Assembly (NCBI GenBank): GCA_039029535.1 | Contig: JBCCFW010000142.1 | Span: forward strand, 1-20,665 | From: JBCCFW01 sp039029535 | GTDB taxonomy: Bacteria; Acidobacteriota; JBCCFW01 | DNA: 20,665 nucleotides | Direction of reading: 5' to 3' | Shown: positions 13,668 to 20,665 of the stretch, one piece after another | How the letters are laid out: the number at the start of each line of letters is the position of its first letter | Position numbering within the stretch: the first letter of the stretch is position 1 | Translations under genes and position numbers: made by a program | The notes under the pieces: generated by a model | The model's database searches: none | What the model was told of the DNA's origin: nothing | Seen by the model: only the letters and a program-made list of their open reading frames with translations

Positions 13668-14993
13668 TCACGCGACGCGAGGAGCTCGTCTCACCGCGTC
13701 GCCGCAAATCATGACGCATCCGCTCCCCGCGTGGGTCGTGTCGGGCGGCGCACGCCCGTGACGATGGATCGCCCCGTGCTCTCGTCCGGACGCCGATGCC
13801 GGGACCGTCGTTCGACGACGAGCCCCCCTGACAGTCTTCCAGCGCTTCCAGGCCAGGAAGCGCAGCTCCTCGACCATCATCCGGAGGAGCCCCAGCCTGG
13901 AGATGCCGCCGAGGTCACCGGACCCCGCCGCACCTCGGGACTCGTACAACGCGACCGCAGCTCCGGGAGCGAGGTGGTCGAGGACGAAGCGCCCTTCCGC
14001 GTCGGGGCTCAGCTCGCTGCCCGAGGCCAAGTGAAGAACCGGAGCAGGGCACCGAAGCTGGAGACTCGGGAGCGGCTGATCGCTGGCGTTCGCGATCACC
14101 CAGCCGTGGCGTCGTCGTGTCACGACCAGGTTCTTGATGGCCAGGCAGCGGTCGAGGATCTCTCCGCTGGTCGCGAGCCAGCAGTCGTCCCGCGCGGCGA
14201 GGCGTTCGAGAGCTTCCGCCACCGCCGGCAACACTTCGCGACGATCGTGAGTGACGAGGTTGGCGCTGTAGGCATACCAGAGGAAGGCACCGTCTCGTCG
14301 CGCCAGCCGATCGAGGGTCGCGTCGGTCAGACGGTCGAGCCGACGCGCGGCGCTCGTGCTGAACCAGAGCCGGACGTCGGGCTTGCCCGGGAGGTGATAG
14401 GGCATGGCCGGCACCTTGGCCAGGACGTCGAAGTCCATCGTGCGGTAGAGCCTCAGGTAGCGGATCGTCGCTCGACAGAAGTCGGACCAGTAGTGAGGCG
14501 AGCTCGGCACCTCACCGCTGTACTCCTGCTGGTCCACCAGCCACCGGACGAGGGTCTTGGCGAGCCGCGAGTCGTACTGGCTCGGTCCCCAGTAAGGGTG
14601 CTCGGCGTTCTTGCCGTGACAGACGTGAAGACGCGGAAGGTAGCCGAAGACCTCCTCGAACTCGCGAAAACCGTCGAGGATCTCCTCGCGGAGGTTGTTG
14701 CCGGCGGAGACGTCGTGGAGACACAGCTCGACACCCCGACGGCTGAGCTCCTGGCAGTAGCGGCGATACTCCGGGTCGGCCAGCGTGATGCCCGGCACGG
14801 GCTCGACGGCGACGCGGCTCCCCGACGCGCGGCGTGGGGGGCGCACCCACACGGTCTTGGTCGGACGGATGCCGCGGGCCAGGCAGAACTCGTAGAAGGT
14901 ACGGACCGAGTCCAGGGTGCTGAGGTCGGTGTCGTCGGTGATGCCGAAGGCGAACGCACGCGGGTAGGGCCAGCGGAGGACCTGCAGCGACAT
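13668..14993 (-). CDS. NodB-like putative polysaccharide deacetylase
   Basis: A 441-residue protein without a clear signal peptide. It begins with strands typical of a carbohydrate-esterase barrel: FAFGITDDTD (14-23, an Asp pair as in NodB-type enzymes), TKTVWVRP (45-52), VELCLHDVSAGNN (88-100) and LPRLHVCHGKNAEH (119-132, His123/His126 in place of the usual H-x3-H). A later GAFLWYAYSANLVTHD (235-250) fits the last barrel strand. I therefore assign it to the polysaccharide deacetylase-like superfamily, of the kind found in surface-polysaccharide loci, with moderate confidence. The last 50 residues are basic and low in complexity. A G-rich string (eight G) serves as ribosome site. It heads the operon with the DUF4240 and DUF2891 genes. 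Confidence 0.6.
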   Translation of the reverse strand: MSLQVLRWPYPRAFAFGITDDTDLSTLDSVRTFYEFCLARGIRPTKTVWVRPPRRASGSRVAVEPVPGITLADPEYRRYCQELSRRGVELCLHDVSAGNNLREEILDGFREFEEVFGYLPRLHVCHGKNAEHPYWGPSQYDSRLAKTLVRWLVDQQEYSGEVPSSPHYWSDFCRATIRYLRLYRTMDFDVLAKVPAMPYHLPGKPDVRLWFSTSAARRLDRLTDATLDRLARRDGAFLWYAYSANLVTHDRREVLPAVAEALERLAARDDCWLATSGEILDRCLAIKNLVVTRRRHGWVIANASDQPLPSLQLRCPAPVLHLASGSELSPDAEGRFVLDHLAPGAAVALYESRGAAGSGDLGGISRLGLLRMMVEELRFLAWKRWKTVRGARRRTTVPASASGREHGAIHRHGRAPPDTTHAGSGCVMICGDAVRRAPRVA

Positions 14994-15188
14994 GTTCCCC
15001 CCCCTTTCAGGTGATGGCCGCGCTCCCCTTGCTCGTCATCACCGTCATCATGCCGTCACCACGACACCCGCCCTTTCGTCGAACCGAGCAGGAGGCCCGT
15101 CGATCCATGCACGACCTTCACGAAACACGGTGAGGCTCGGGGATCACGCCGTGGGTCACCTCACGGCCTCACGGCATCGGGAGTTCAC
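14994..15188. promoter_or_regulatory. Divergent intergenic region between NodB-like and aquaporin genes
   Basis: 195 bases that must hold promoters for both directions. Three near-identical heptamers TCACGCC (15144-15150), TCACGGC (15161-15167) and TCACGGC (15169-15175) lie just upstream of the aquaporin start, and GCCGTG (15148-15153) pairs with CACGGC (15162-15167). GTGAGGC (15130-15136) also pairs with GCCTCAC (15166-15172). This clustering suggests an operator. A run of eight C (14997-15004) lies next to the minus-strand start. No clear -35/-10 pair was found. Confidence 0.35.
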
Positions 15189-15857
15189 GTGCGACGCATC
15201 ATCGCGGAGGCCTTGGGAACCTTCACCCTCGTGTTCGCGGGCACGGGGGCCATCGTCGTCAACGACATCACCGACGGCGCGATCACCCATGTCGGGATCG
15301 CCCTGACCTTCGGGCTGGTCGTCCTGGCGATGATTCACGCAGTGGGCGACGTCTCTGGCGCACACCTGAACCCGGCGGTCACCATCGGCTTCTGGCTCGC
15401 GCGTCGCTTCCCCGGTACCGACGTCGCTCCGTATCTCCTCGGTCAGCTCACCGGTGCCCTCTCCGCGAGCGTGCTGGTGCGGGTCATCTTCGGGCCCCAT
15501 CCCACTCTCGGCGCCACCTTGCCGGCAGGCACCGCCGGCCAGTCCTTCCTACTCGAGATCGTCCTCACGCTCTGTCTCATGTTCACCATCCTCGGCGTCG
15601 CGACCGGCTCCAAGGAGAAGGGCGTCATGGCGGGCGTGGCCATCGGTGCGGTGGTCGGACTCGAAGCTCTCTTCGCCGGGCCCATCTCGGGCGCATCGAT
15701 GAACCCGGCCCGCTCCCTGGCGCCGGCCCTCGTGAGCGGCCAGCTCCAGCACCTCTGGGTATACCTGGTCGCACCGGTGCTCGGCGCCGGCTTGGCCGTG
15801 CTGGCCTGTCGCTGCTCGCACGAGGAGAACTGCTGCGCCCGGAGCGTGTCGGCCTGA
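15189..15857 (+). CDS. Aquaporin, NIP-like (possible glycerol or metalloid channel)
   Basis: A 222-residue MIP-family channel with six membrane segments. The two NPA boxes are intact: HLNPAVT (NPA 61-63) and SMNPARS (172-174). The segment AGPISGASMNPARSLAPA resembles plant NIP and bacterial AqpN-type channels rather than water-specific AqpZ. Aligned by eye, the selectivity-filter residues are Phe41, Ala160, Ala169 and Arg175; the His that narrows AqpZ is replaced by Ala. This suggests a wider pore passing glycerol, arsenite, borate or similar neutral solutes. The C-terminus has a Cys/His cluster CRCSHEENCC (207-216). GTG start with GGGAG (15179-15183) 5 bases upstream. No arsenic-resistance genes are adjacent in the window. 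Confidence 0.88.
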   Translation: MRRIIAEALGTFTLVFAGTGAIVVNDITDGAITHVGIALTFGLVVLAMIHAVGDVSGAHLNPAVTIGFWLARRFPGTDVAPYLLGQLTGALSASVLVRVIFGPHPTLGATLPAGTAGQSFLLEIVLTLCLMFTILGVATGSKEKGVMAGVAIGAVVGLEALFAGPISGASMNPARSLAPALVSGQLQHLWVYLVAPVLGAGLAVLACRCSHEENCCARSVSA

Positions 15858-15885
15858 GGACGACATCGCCTCGTGCCGAGGTGGC

Positions 15886-15894
15886 GGCTAGACT
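15886..15894 (+). promoter_or_regulatory. Putative -10 for the methyltransferase-hydrolase pair
   Basis: GGCTAGACT contains TAGACT (15889-15894). It lies 39 bases before the ATG at 15934 and overlaps the next in-frame GTG at 15895, making that GTG unlikely as a start. No good -35 is visible. Confidence 0.35.
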
Positions 15895-15933
15895 GTGGGG
15901 CAGCCCCTCCCCCCGGCATCGAGCCACCTTCTC

Positions 15934-16548
15934 ATGCCCTCCTTCTCTCTCTTCACGCCCGCTCAGGCCAGCCTCGTGGCCGAGCTCCACGAGCGCGACC
16001 GCCGCGAGCGCGAGGCTGGTCACCGCGACGGGCTCGCCCTGCGCGCGCTCGCACCCGAGGTCGCCGAGCTGCTGGCGCAGCTCATCCTCCAGGCAAGGGC
16101 CCGGACCGTGGTCGAGCTCGGCACGTCCCACGGTCTCTCGACGACCTACCTCGCTGCGGCCGTCGCGAAGACGGGTGGGCACGTTCTCAGCGTGGACCGC
16201 AGCCAGGAGAAGACCTCCCTGGCGGCCGAAACGCTCCGCCGCGCCGGGCTGGGCTCACGAGTCACCCTGCTGACAGGAGAGTGCACCGAGCTCACGAGCG
16301 AGCTACCGGACGACATCGATCTCGTCCTCGTCGACGTTCCGATCGGAGCCTTCGCGCCGGCCTTCCCCGAGCTGCGCAGGCGGCTCGCGCCGGGCGCCCT
16401 CGTCTTCGTCGACGGTGGCCCCGATGGCCATTGGGAGACGGAGGAGGCGCTGAGCTTCCGTCGCACGGTCGACGACGATCCGGAGCTCATCGTGTCGCTG
16501 CTACCCATGCGCAAGGAGCAGCTCGTCGTCGTTCGGCTCCCGTCGTGA
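15934..16548 (+). CDS. Class I SAM-dependent methyltransferase
   Basis: A 204-residue cytoplasmic methyltransferase. Motif I is VVELGTSHGLSTTYLA (59-74), the acidic residue that binds the SAM ribose is Asp88 in VLSVDRS, and the block DIDLVLVDVPIG (127-138) corresponds to the strand 4 region. The arrangement resembles O-methyltransferases of the YrrM or Methyltransf_24 type, in which the product strand is followed by LRRRLAPGALVFVDGG. The substrate is not evident. The ATG at 15934 is preferred over GTG 15895 because the latter lies within a -10-like motif. The stop overlaps the start of the alpha/beta hydrolase gene by 4 bases, so the two are probably co-translated. Confidence 0.85.
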   Translation: MPSFSLFTPAQASLVAELHERDRREREAGHRDGLALRALAPEVAELLAQLILQARARTVVELGTSHGLSTTYLAAAVAKTGGHVLSVDRSQEKTSLAAETLRRAGLGSRVTLLTGECTELTSELPDDIDLVLVDVPIGAFAPAFPELRRRLAPGALVFVDGGPDGHWETEEALSFRRTVDDDPELIVSLLPMRKEQLVVVRLPS

Positions 16549-17432
16549 GGAGCACGAGGCTCCGACGCGCGGTGGTCCTCGGCACGCTCGGCTCAGTCTT
16601 GCTCGGACTCGTCGTGTCGTGGCTGGTGGGCAGCGCGATCGTGGCTCCGCGTCCTCACGAGGTCGGGCCACCACCACCCGAGCTGGCAGCTCAGTCAGTC
16701 ACGCTTCCCAGCGAGTCCGGCAGCACGCTCGCAGGCTGGCACGCGCGCTCGCCAGGTCGGGATGGAATCGTCGTGCTGTTGCACGGGGTCCGCGCCTCGC
16801 GTCGCTCGCTCCTCGGCCGCGCGAGGCTCTTCCGCGAAGCCGGCTACTCGGTCGTGCTCATCGACATGCAAGCGCACGGCGAGAGCCCGGGCGAACGCAT
16901 CACCTTCGGTCATCTCGAACGCCATGACGTTCGCGCCGCGGTGGACTTCGCCAGGCAGGAACACCCGGGCGAGCCCGTCGTCGTGGTCGGCATGTCACTC
17001 GGTGGAGCGGCCGCCCTGCTCGCGACCCCGCTCGACATCGACGCGCTCGTGCTCGAGTCGGTCTACACGCGCATCGAGACGGCCGTGCGCAACCGGGTCG
17101 AGCAACGTCTCGGTCCCCTCGCACCGCTCCCGACCTGGCTCCTGCTCAGCCAGCTCCGACCACGGCTGGGCGTGTCACCCGATGCGCTGCAGCCCATCGA
17201 GCACGTCGGCCAGGTCGGATGCCCGGTGCTCGTCGCCAGTGGGACCGCAGACCGTCACGCCACCGTGGACGAAGCGACGGCGCTCCACGAAGCGGCGAGC
17301 GAGCCTCGTGAGCTCTGGTTGGCGGAAGGCGCTGGTCACGTGGACTTGCTGGGCTTCGCTCCGGAGGAGTACCGCGCCCGAGTTCTCGGCTTCCTCGAAC
17401 GACACCTGAAGACGACGCCGACCTCGCCCTGA
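16545..17432 (+). CDS. Membrane-anchored alpha/beta hydrolase
   Basis: A 295-residue serine hydrolase. The N-terminus has a basic cluster and a membrane segment (about 9-33), so the catalytic domain is likely periplasmic. The alpha/beta hydrolase triad is visible: Ser151 in GMSLGG, Asp236 in SGTADRHATV, and His265 in EGAGHVDLL; the oxyanion strand is VVLLHGVRAS (76-85). The fold resembles the BAAT/YfhR-like hydrolases with an N-terminal anchor. The start is GTG at 16545, overlapping the methyltransferase stop (GTGA); the open frame extends further back to 15873, but that part lies inside the methyltransferase gene in another frame and is not coding. Substrate unknown. Confidence 0.85.
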   Translation: MRSTRLRRAVVLGTLGSVLLGLVVSWLVGSAIVAPRPHEVGPPPPELAAQSVTLPSESGSTLAGWHARSPGRDGIVVLLHGVRASRRSLLGRARLFREAGYSVVLIDMQAHGESPGERITFGHLERHDVRAAVDFARQEHPGEPVVVVGMSLGGAAALLATPLDIDALVLESVYTRIETAVRNRVEQRLGPLAPLPTWLLLSQLRPRLGVSPDALQPIEHVGQVGCPVLVASGTADRHATVDEATALHEAASEPRELWLAEGAGHVDLLGFAPEEYRARVLGFLERHLKTTPTSP

Positions 17433-17507
17433 GCCCGCTGGAGGGAGAGGGGCCCGTGCCGATACGCCGTCTGGCGGACGTGCCCGCCCCCACTTTCTCG
17501 AGCCCCC

Positions 17508-20500
17508 ATGCGACGAACTCGTCCCCCACGTCTCGGCCTCGGTCTTCTCCTCGCCTTCACGCTGCTCGACTCGAGCGCTGCTCGTGCACAGACCGTCCCG
17601 ACGGGCTATCAGGAGTACCACGTCGTCGGCCACGAACAGCACGTGCTCGACTTCATGGAGACGGCCACCGGCGCCGACTTCCCCGACGGCACGGACTCGA
17701 TCGTCAGCATGACGGCTTCGGCTGACGGCCAGGTCGTCCGCTACGACCACTGGGAGGACGGCTTCGAGGTCGACATCCTCAATCCGGTCCAACCGACCAC
17801 CCTGGTCTTCGGGGACGGTGATCTCGCCAACGGCAGCGCCACCGACTACACGAACGACCCGAGGGTGACGGGCGATTCGATCTTCCGTGGAACGAACCTG
17901 GACCTGAACTCCGACCAGACCTCGGGCCCCGCCCTGCGTCAGTACGTGCCGCTGGTTCCCACCCGCGATCCGGCCGACGTCCGCTTCGACGGCGGCGACC
18001 GCATCTACAGCAGCGGCGGACCGCTCTCACTCGTCCACGTTCAGGGTCCCTTCGGCTTCCCCTTCATCGGCGGCGCCTCCGAGATCCTCTCCAAGGAGGC
18101 CGTCGGGGAGCTCCTCGCCTTCACCATCACGATCGGAGAGGACACCTTCACCGACTACGGCGGTGACGACACGCCGGGAGAGCCTTTCGAGGCGGTCGCC
18201 CTCAACCTCGTCTCCTTCGAAGACGGAACGAGCGTGACGATCGAGAATCCACAGGGCGACGAGGTCAATTTCGTCCTGAACAAGGGTCAGCACTACAGCT
18301 CGCTGGGCTGGATCGACACCGACGACTCCGTGGCAGCCGGGATCACCATCAATGAGGGGAGCGAGGTGCGCTCCAGCGCTCCCCTCGCTGGCGTCATCTT
18401 CACGATCGGTCCCAACAACTACACGTCACGCTTCTTCCCGATCCTGCCTGACCGCATGCACTCGACCGACTTCACCATCGCGGCTCCCGGCATCGACACG
18501 GCGGCCATGGGCAACACGCCCACCAACGTCTACCTGTTCAACCCCAACTCCGACGACATCACCGTCCAGGCCACCGACACCGACGGCAGCGCCTCCTTCG
18601 TCATCCCCGGTCGGGGCAGCGTGGCTTACTCCGACGCCACGGCGATGAACCGCATGGTGCCGACGGGATCGACCACCCGTCTCCTGAGCGACCGCGACTT
18701 CTGGGGCCTCGTCGCCTACGACCACCAGTCCGGAGGCGTCGACTGGGGTTGCTCGCTCATCGCCACCGAGTACCTCACCAGCTACTACTCCATCGCGTTC
18801 GCCCCCGGCACCCTGGATCCCGCCACCGACCACGCCAACCGAGCGGCGCGAGGCTGCGACGGAGTCACTCCCTGCGACAGCCTCAACGGTGCGCCGATCT
18901 TCGTCGGTGCCGTGAGCAATCGGACCCGCGTGCAAGTCGACCTCGACGGCGACGGCAACTGGGACGAGATCGACACGAACGCGGACGACGTCCTCGATCC
19001 CGCTCCACTGCCCGACAACACCTACCTCATCGACGCGCTCCAGACGCTCAAGATCTACGATCCGTCCGACTACGACAACGCCGGCACGCAGGTCCGCGCC
19101 AACAAGCCGGTGAACCTCGCCTACGGTGAGGATCCCGACACCGCCGCCGGCGGTGACGCCGTGCGCGATGCCGGCTACACGGTCTACCCATACCATCAGA
19201 GCTTTCTCGACAAGGTGTTCTTCCTCGAGCAGGAAGCCTCACCCAGCTCCGTCCCGACGACCGGCGGCCGGATCACCGTGACGATGCGACTGTCGAGCGG
19301 ACGCTTTGCCCCGCTCACTTCCATCATCGTGAGCGACGACCTCGCGCCCGAGCTCGCCTACGTCCCGGGGTCGACTCTCGTGACCTACCCCGACGGCTCG
19401 ACCGACACGACCGATCCCGCCGTGACCGGAACGCCGGCCGCCGGAGAGCGGCTCGACTGGACCCTGAGCCCGAATCAGATGCTCGTCGACGAGGAGCTGG
19501 TCATCCAGTTCGAGGCCGACCTTCCAGGGAGCGCTCCGGTCGACTCCTACTCCTTCCACGCTCGAAGCACCGGCTTCCTCGACGGCAGCCAGTTCTCACC
19601 CGAAGACACGAGTTTCGTGCTGAAGAGCAACCTGCAGGTCGTCGCCACCGCCGTCGAGCTCGAGGCCGGCACCAGCGAGCTCATCAACAACACCATCTCC
19701 ATCGTCAACACCGGTCCCCTCGAGACCAACTCCGAGCTGGGCTTCTCGATCCCCGCCGGCACGAGCTACGAGGCGGGGAGCGCCAACCTCGGCGGCACGT
19801 TCGACTCCGGTCAGAACGCCGTGGTCTGGCCCATCGGTGACCTGCCGACCGGCGCCTCGGGTCCGTTCACCTTCCAGCTCCGCGTGAATCCCGGCAGCGA
19901 GGCCGGTCAGGTCGTCGGGGGCCCCGCGACCCTCGACAGCGACGTGACCCCCGGCCTCGTGTCGAACACCACGGCCACCACCGTCGTGGCGCCCGTGCTC
20001 GTCGGCTCGAAGAGCGGTCCCGCCGCAGTCCTGCCGGGCGACGCCGGCGAGTTCCTGCTCCAGGTTCGAAACGACGGCACGCGACCGGCCACCAACGTCT
20101 TGCTCGTCGATCCCTTGCCCTCGAACGTGACCTACGTGGCCGAGTCCATGGAGCATCGCATCGACGGAGGTGCCTGGGTGCCGCTGACCGACGCGAACGG
20201 CGACGACGAGGGGGAGGCCTTCCCCGATCGTCTCGAGCTGCTCCTCGCCAACCTCCCCGTCGGCTCCGAGCTCGAGATGCGCTTCCGCTTCTCAGTCGAC
20301 GGAGGCGAGCCCGCCGGTAGCTTCATCAACAACCAGGCGACGTTCTCCAGCTTCGAGGTCGTCGAGGCGGTCACCAACCTCAGTCAGGTCCTCGTCGATC
20401 TCGACACGGACATGGATGGTCTGGCGGACCGAACCGAGGATGACCTCGGGACCGACCCGACGATCGCCGACACCGACGGTGACGGTCTCGACGATGGGCA

Positions 20501-20665
20501 GGAAGTTCTCGTGGAGTCCACCGACCCCTTCGATCGCGACAGCGACGACGACGGTCTCTCCGACGGTGAGGAGGTCACGACGACCACCACCGACCCGCTC
20601 GACGCCGACTCCGACGACGACGGGCTCCAGGACGGCACCGAGCTCGGTCGCAGCTCGGGCGTCGC
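17508..20665 (+). CDS. Giant secreted surface protein with DUF11-like domains and TSP3 repeats (partial, 3' end outside window)
   Basis: An open frame of 1052 codons with no stop before the window edge. A signal peptide (about 1-27) ends in AARA before Gln28. Residues about 28-565 form an unassigned region with YDHWEDGFEVDI near the N-terminus, FDGGDRIYSSGG and a Cys pair in RGCDGVTPCDS; it is beta-rich, Asp/Gly/Thr-rich and probably extracellular. Then three DUF11-like beta-sandwich domains: about 569-700, 708-825 and 830-960, with phrases such as LAPELAYVPGSTLV and DPLPSNVTYVAES. From about 966 start TSP3-type calcium-binding repeats. No ribosome site is evident before the ATG at 17508. The role is likely cell-surface or matrix adhesion; the C-terminal anchor is not visible here. 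Confidence 0.8.
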   Translation, partial: MRRTRPPRLGLGLLLAFTLLDSSAARAQTVPTGYQEYHVVGHEQHVLDFMETATGADFPDGTDSIVSMTASADGQVVRYDHWEDGFEVDILNPVQPTTLVFGDGDLANGSATDYTNDPRVTGDSIFRGTNLDLNSDQTSGPALRQYVPLVPTRDPADVRFDGGDRIYSSGGPLSLVHVQGPFGFPFIGGASEILSKEAVGELLAFTITIGEDTFTDYGGDDTPGEPFEAVALNLVSFEDGTSVTIENPQGDEVNFVLNKGQHYSSLGWIDTDDSVAAGITINEGSEVRSSAPLAGVIFTIGPNNYTSRFFPILPDRMHSTDFTIAAPGIDTAAMGNTPTNVYLFNPNSDDITVQATDTDGSASFVIPGRGSVAYSDATAMNRMVPTGSTTRLLSDRDFWGLVAYDHQSGGVDWGCSLIATEYLTSYYSIAFAPGTLDPATDHANRAARGCDGVTPCDSLNGAPIFVGAVSNRTRVQVDLDGDGNWDEIDTNADDVLDPAPLPDNTYLIDALQTLKIYDPSDYDNAGTQVRANKPVNLAYGEDPDTAAGGDAVRDAGYTVYPYHQSFLDKVFFLEQEASPSSVPTTGGRITVTMRLSSGRFAPLTSIIVSDDLAPELAYVPGSTLVTYPDGSTDTTDPAVTGTPAAGERLDWTLSPNQMLVDEELVIQFEADLPGSAPVDSYSFHARSTGFLDGSQFSPEDTSFVLKSNLQVVATAVELEAGTSELINNTISIVNTGPLETNSELGFSIPAGTSYEAGSANLGGTFDSGQNAVVWPIGDLPTGASGPFTFQLRVNPGSEAGQVVGGPATLDSDVTPGLVSNTTATTVVAPVLVGSKSGPAAVLPGDAGEFLLQVRNDGTRPATNVLLVDPLPSNVTYVAESMEHRIDGGAWVPLTDANGDDEGEAFPDRLELLLANLPVGSELEMRFRFSVDGGEPAGSFINNQATFSSFEVVEAVTNLSQVLVDLDTDMDGLADRTEDDLGTDPTIADTDGDGLDDGQEVLVESTDPFDRDSDDDGLSDGEEVTTTTTDPLDADSDDDGLQDGTELGRSSGV
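20403..20665 (+). repeat. Thrombospondin type-3 (TSP3) calcium-binding repeats in the surface protein
   Basis: Four copies of a DxDxDGLxDxxE unit, spaced 22-23 residues apart, run into the window edge: DTDMDGLADRTE, DTDGDGLDDGQE, DSDDDGLSDGEE and DSDDDGLQDGTE. The linkers contain TDP. These bind calcium and form a stiff stalk in known family members. More copies may follow beyond the window. Confidence 0.85.

Noticed and set aside
13590..15014. Long + strand open frame (474 codons) opposite the NodB-like gene
   Set aside because: Low-complexity composition and no motif; the minus-strand frame has clear barrel-strand motifs, a G-rich ribosome site and operon coupling.
15873..16544. N-terminal extension of the alpha/beta hydrolase frame
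   Set aside because: It lies in another frame inside the methyltransferase gene and is Arg/Pro-rich. The GTG at 16545 gives a normal hydrolase with an N-terminal anchor.
20403..20665. CRISPR or tandem DNA repeat near the right edge
   Set aside because: The periodicity is at protein level (TSP3 repeats); the DNA copies are not identical and there are no spacers.

Overview
The window is GC-rich chromosomal DNA from a diderm bacterium. The evidence for an outer membrane is an LptE-type lipoprotein, a Cpx/Spy-like periplasmic protein and several secreted products. The combination of a coiled-coil GAF protein, a coupled ECF sigma/zinc anti-sigma unit, an SppA next to housekeeping genes and a giant thrombospondin-type-3 surface protein is most like Myxococcota or Planctomycetota. 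No rRNA or marker gene is present, so this placement is inference. I see no tRNA, rRNA, CRISPR array, transposase or integrase. No gene-free stretch reaches 300 bases; the longest are 14994-15188, 4516-4690 and 8545-8700, and all three hold inverted repeats.

Layout. Positions 177-6212 are a run of + strand core genes: signal peptidase I (lepB), a small one-pass membrane protein, a NifU C-terminal-type Fe-S scaffold, signal peptide peptidase SppA, a coiled-coil GAF protein, LptE and DNA polymerase III delta (holA). Positions 6268-8544 form a tight three-gene signalling operon: ECF sigma factor, zinc-finger anti-sigma factor with a very acidic periplasmic tail, and a secreted, very basic protein made of two Spy/CpxP-like halves. 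Positions 8701-11975 hold a YraN-family nuclease-like protein, a DEAD-box RNA helicase, a short-chain dehydrogenase and a translationally coupled VOC protein. Positions 12024-14993 are a minus-strand operon transcribed right to left: NodB-like putative polysaccharide deacetylase, DUF4240 protein, DUF2891 protein. Positions 15189-17432 hold an NIP-like aquaporin, a SAM methyltransferase and a coupled membrane-anchored alpha/beta hydrolase. From 17508 to the window edge runs one open reading frame without a stop: a secreted protein of more than 1050 residues with DUF11-like beta domains and TSP3 calcium repeats.

How the parts fit. The left half is mainly envelope biogenesis and protein export: LepB and SppA act on signal peptides, LptE works in LPS export, and the sigma/anti-sigma/Spy-like unit looks like an envelope-stress circuit. 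Coupling by 4-base start/stop overlaps is common here (anti-sigma to Spy-like, dehydrogenase to VOC, DUF4240 to DUF2891, methyltransferase to hydrolase). Several true starts are internal to longer open frames and were chosen from Shine-Dalgarno positions or from upstream -10-like motifs. The most unusual signals are the acidic/basic charge pairing in the sigma operon, the nested inverted repeats at 4517-4644, the aquaporin with an altered selectivity filter and Cys-rich tail, and the uncharacterised N-terminal half of the giant surface protein.
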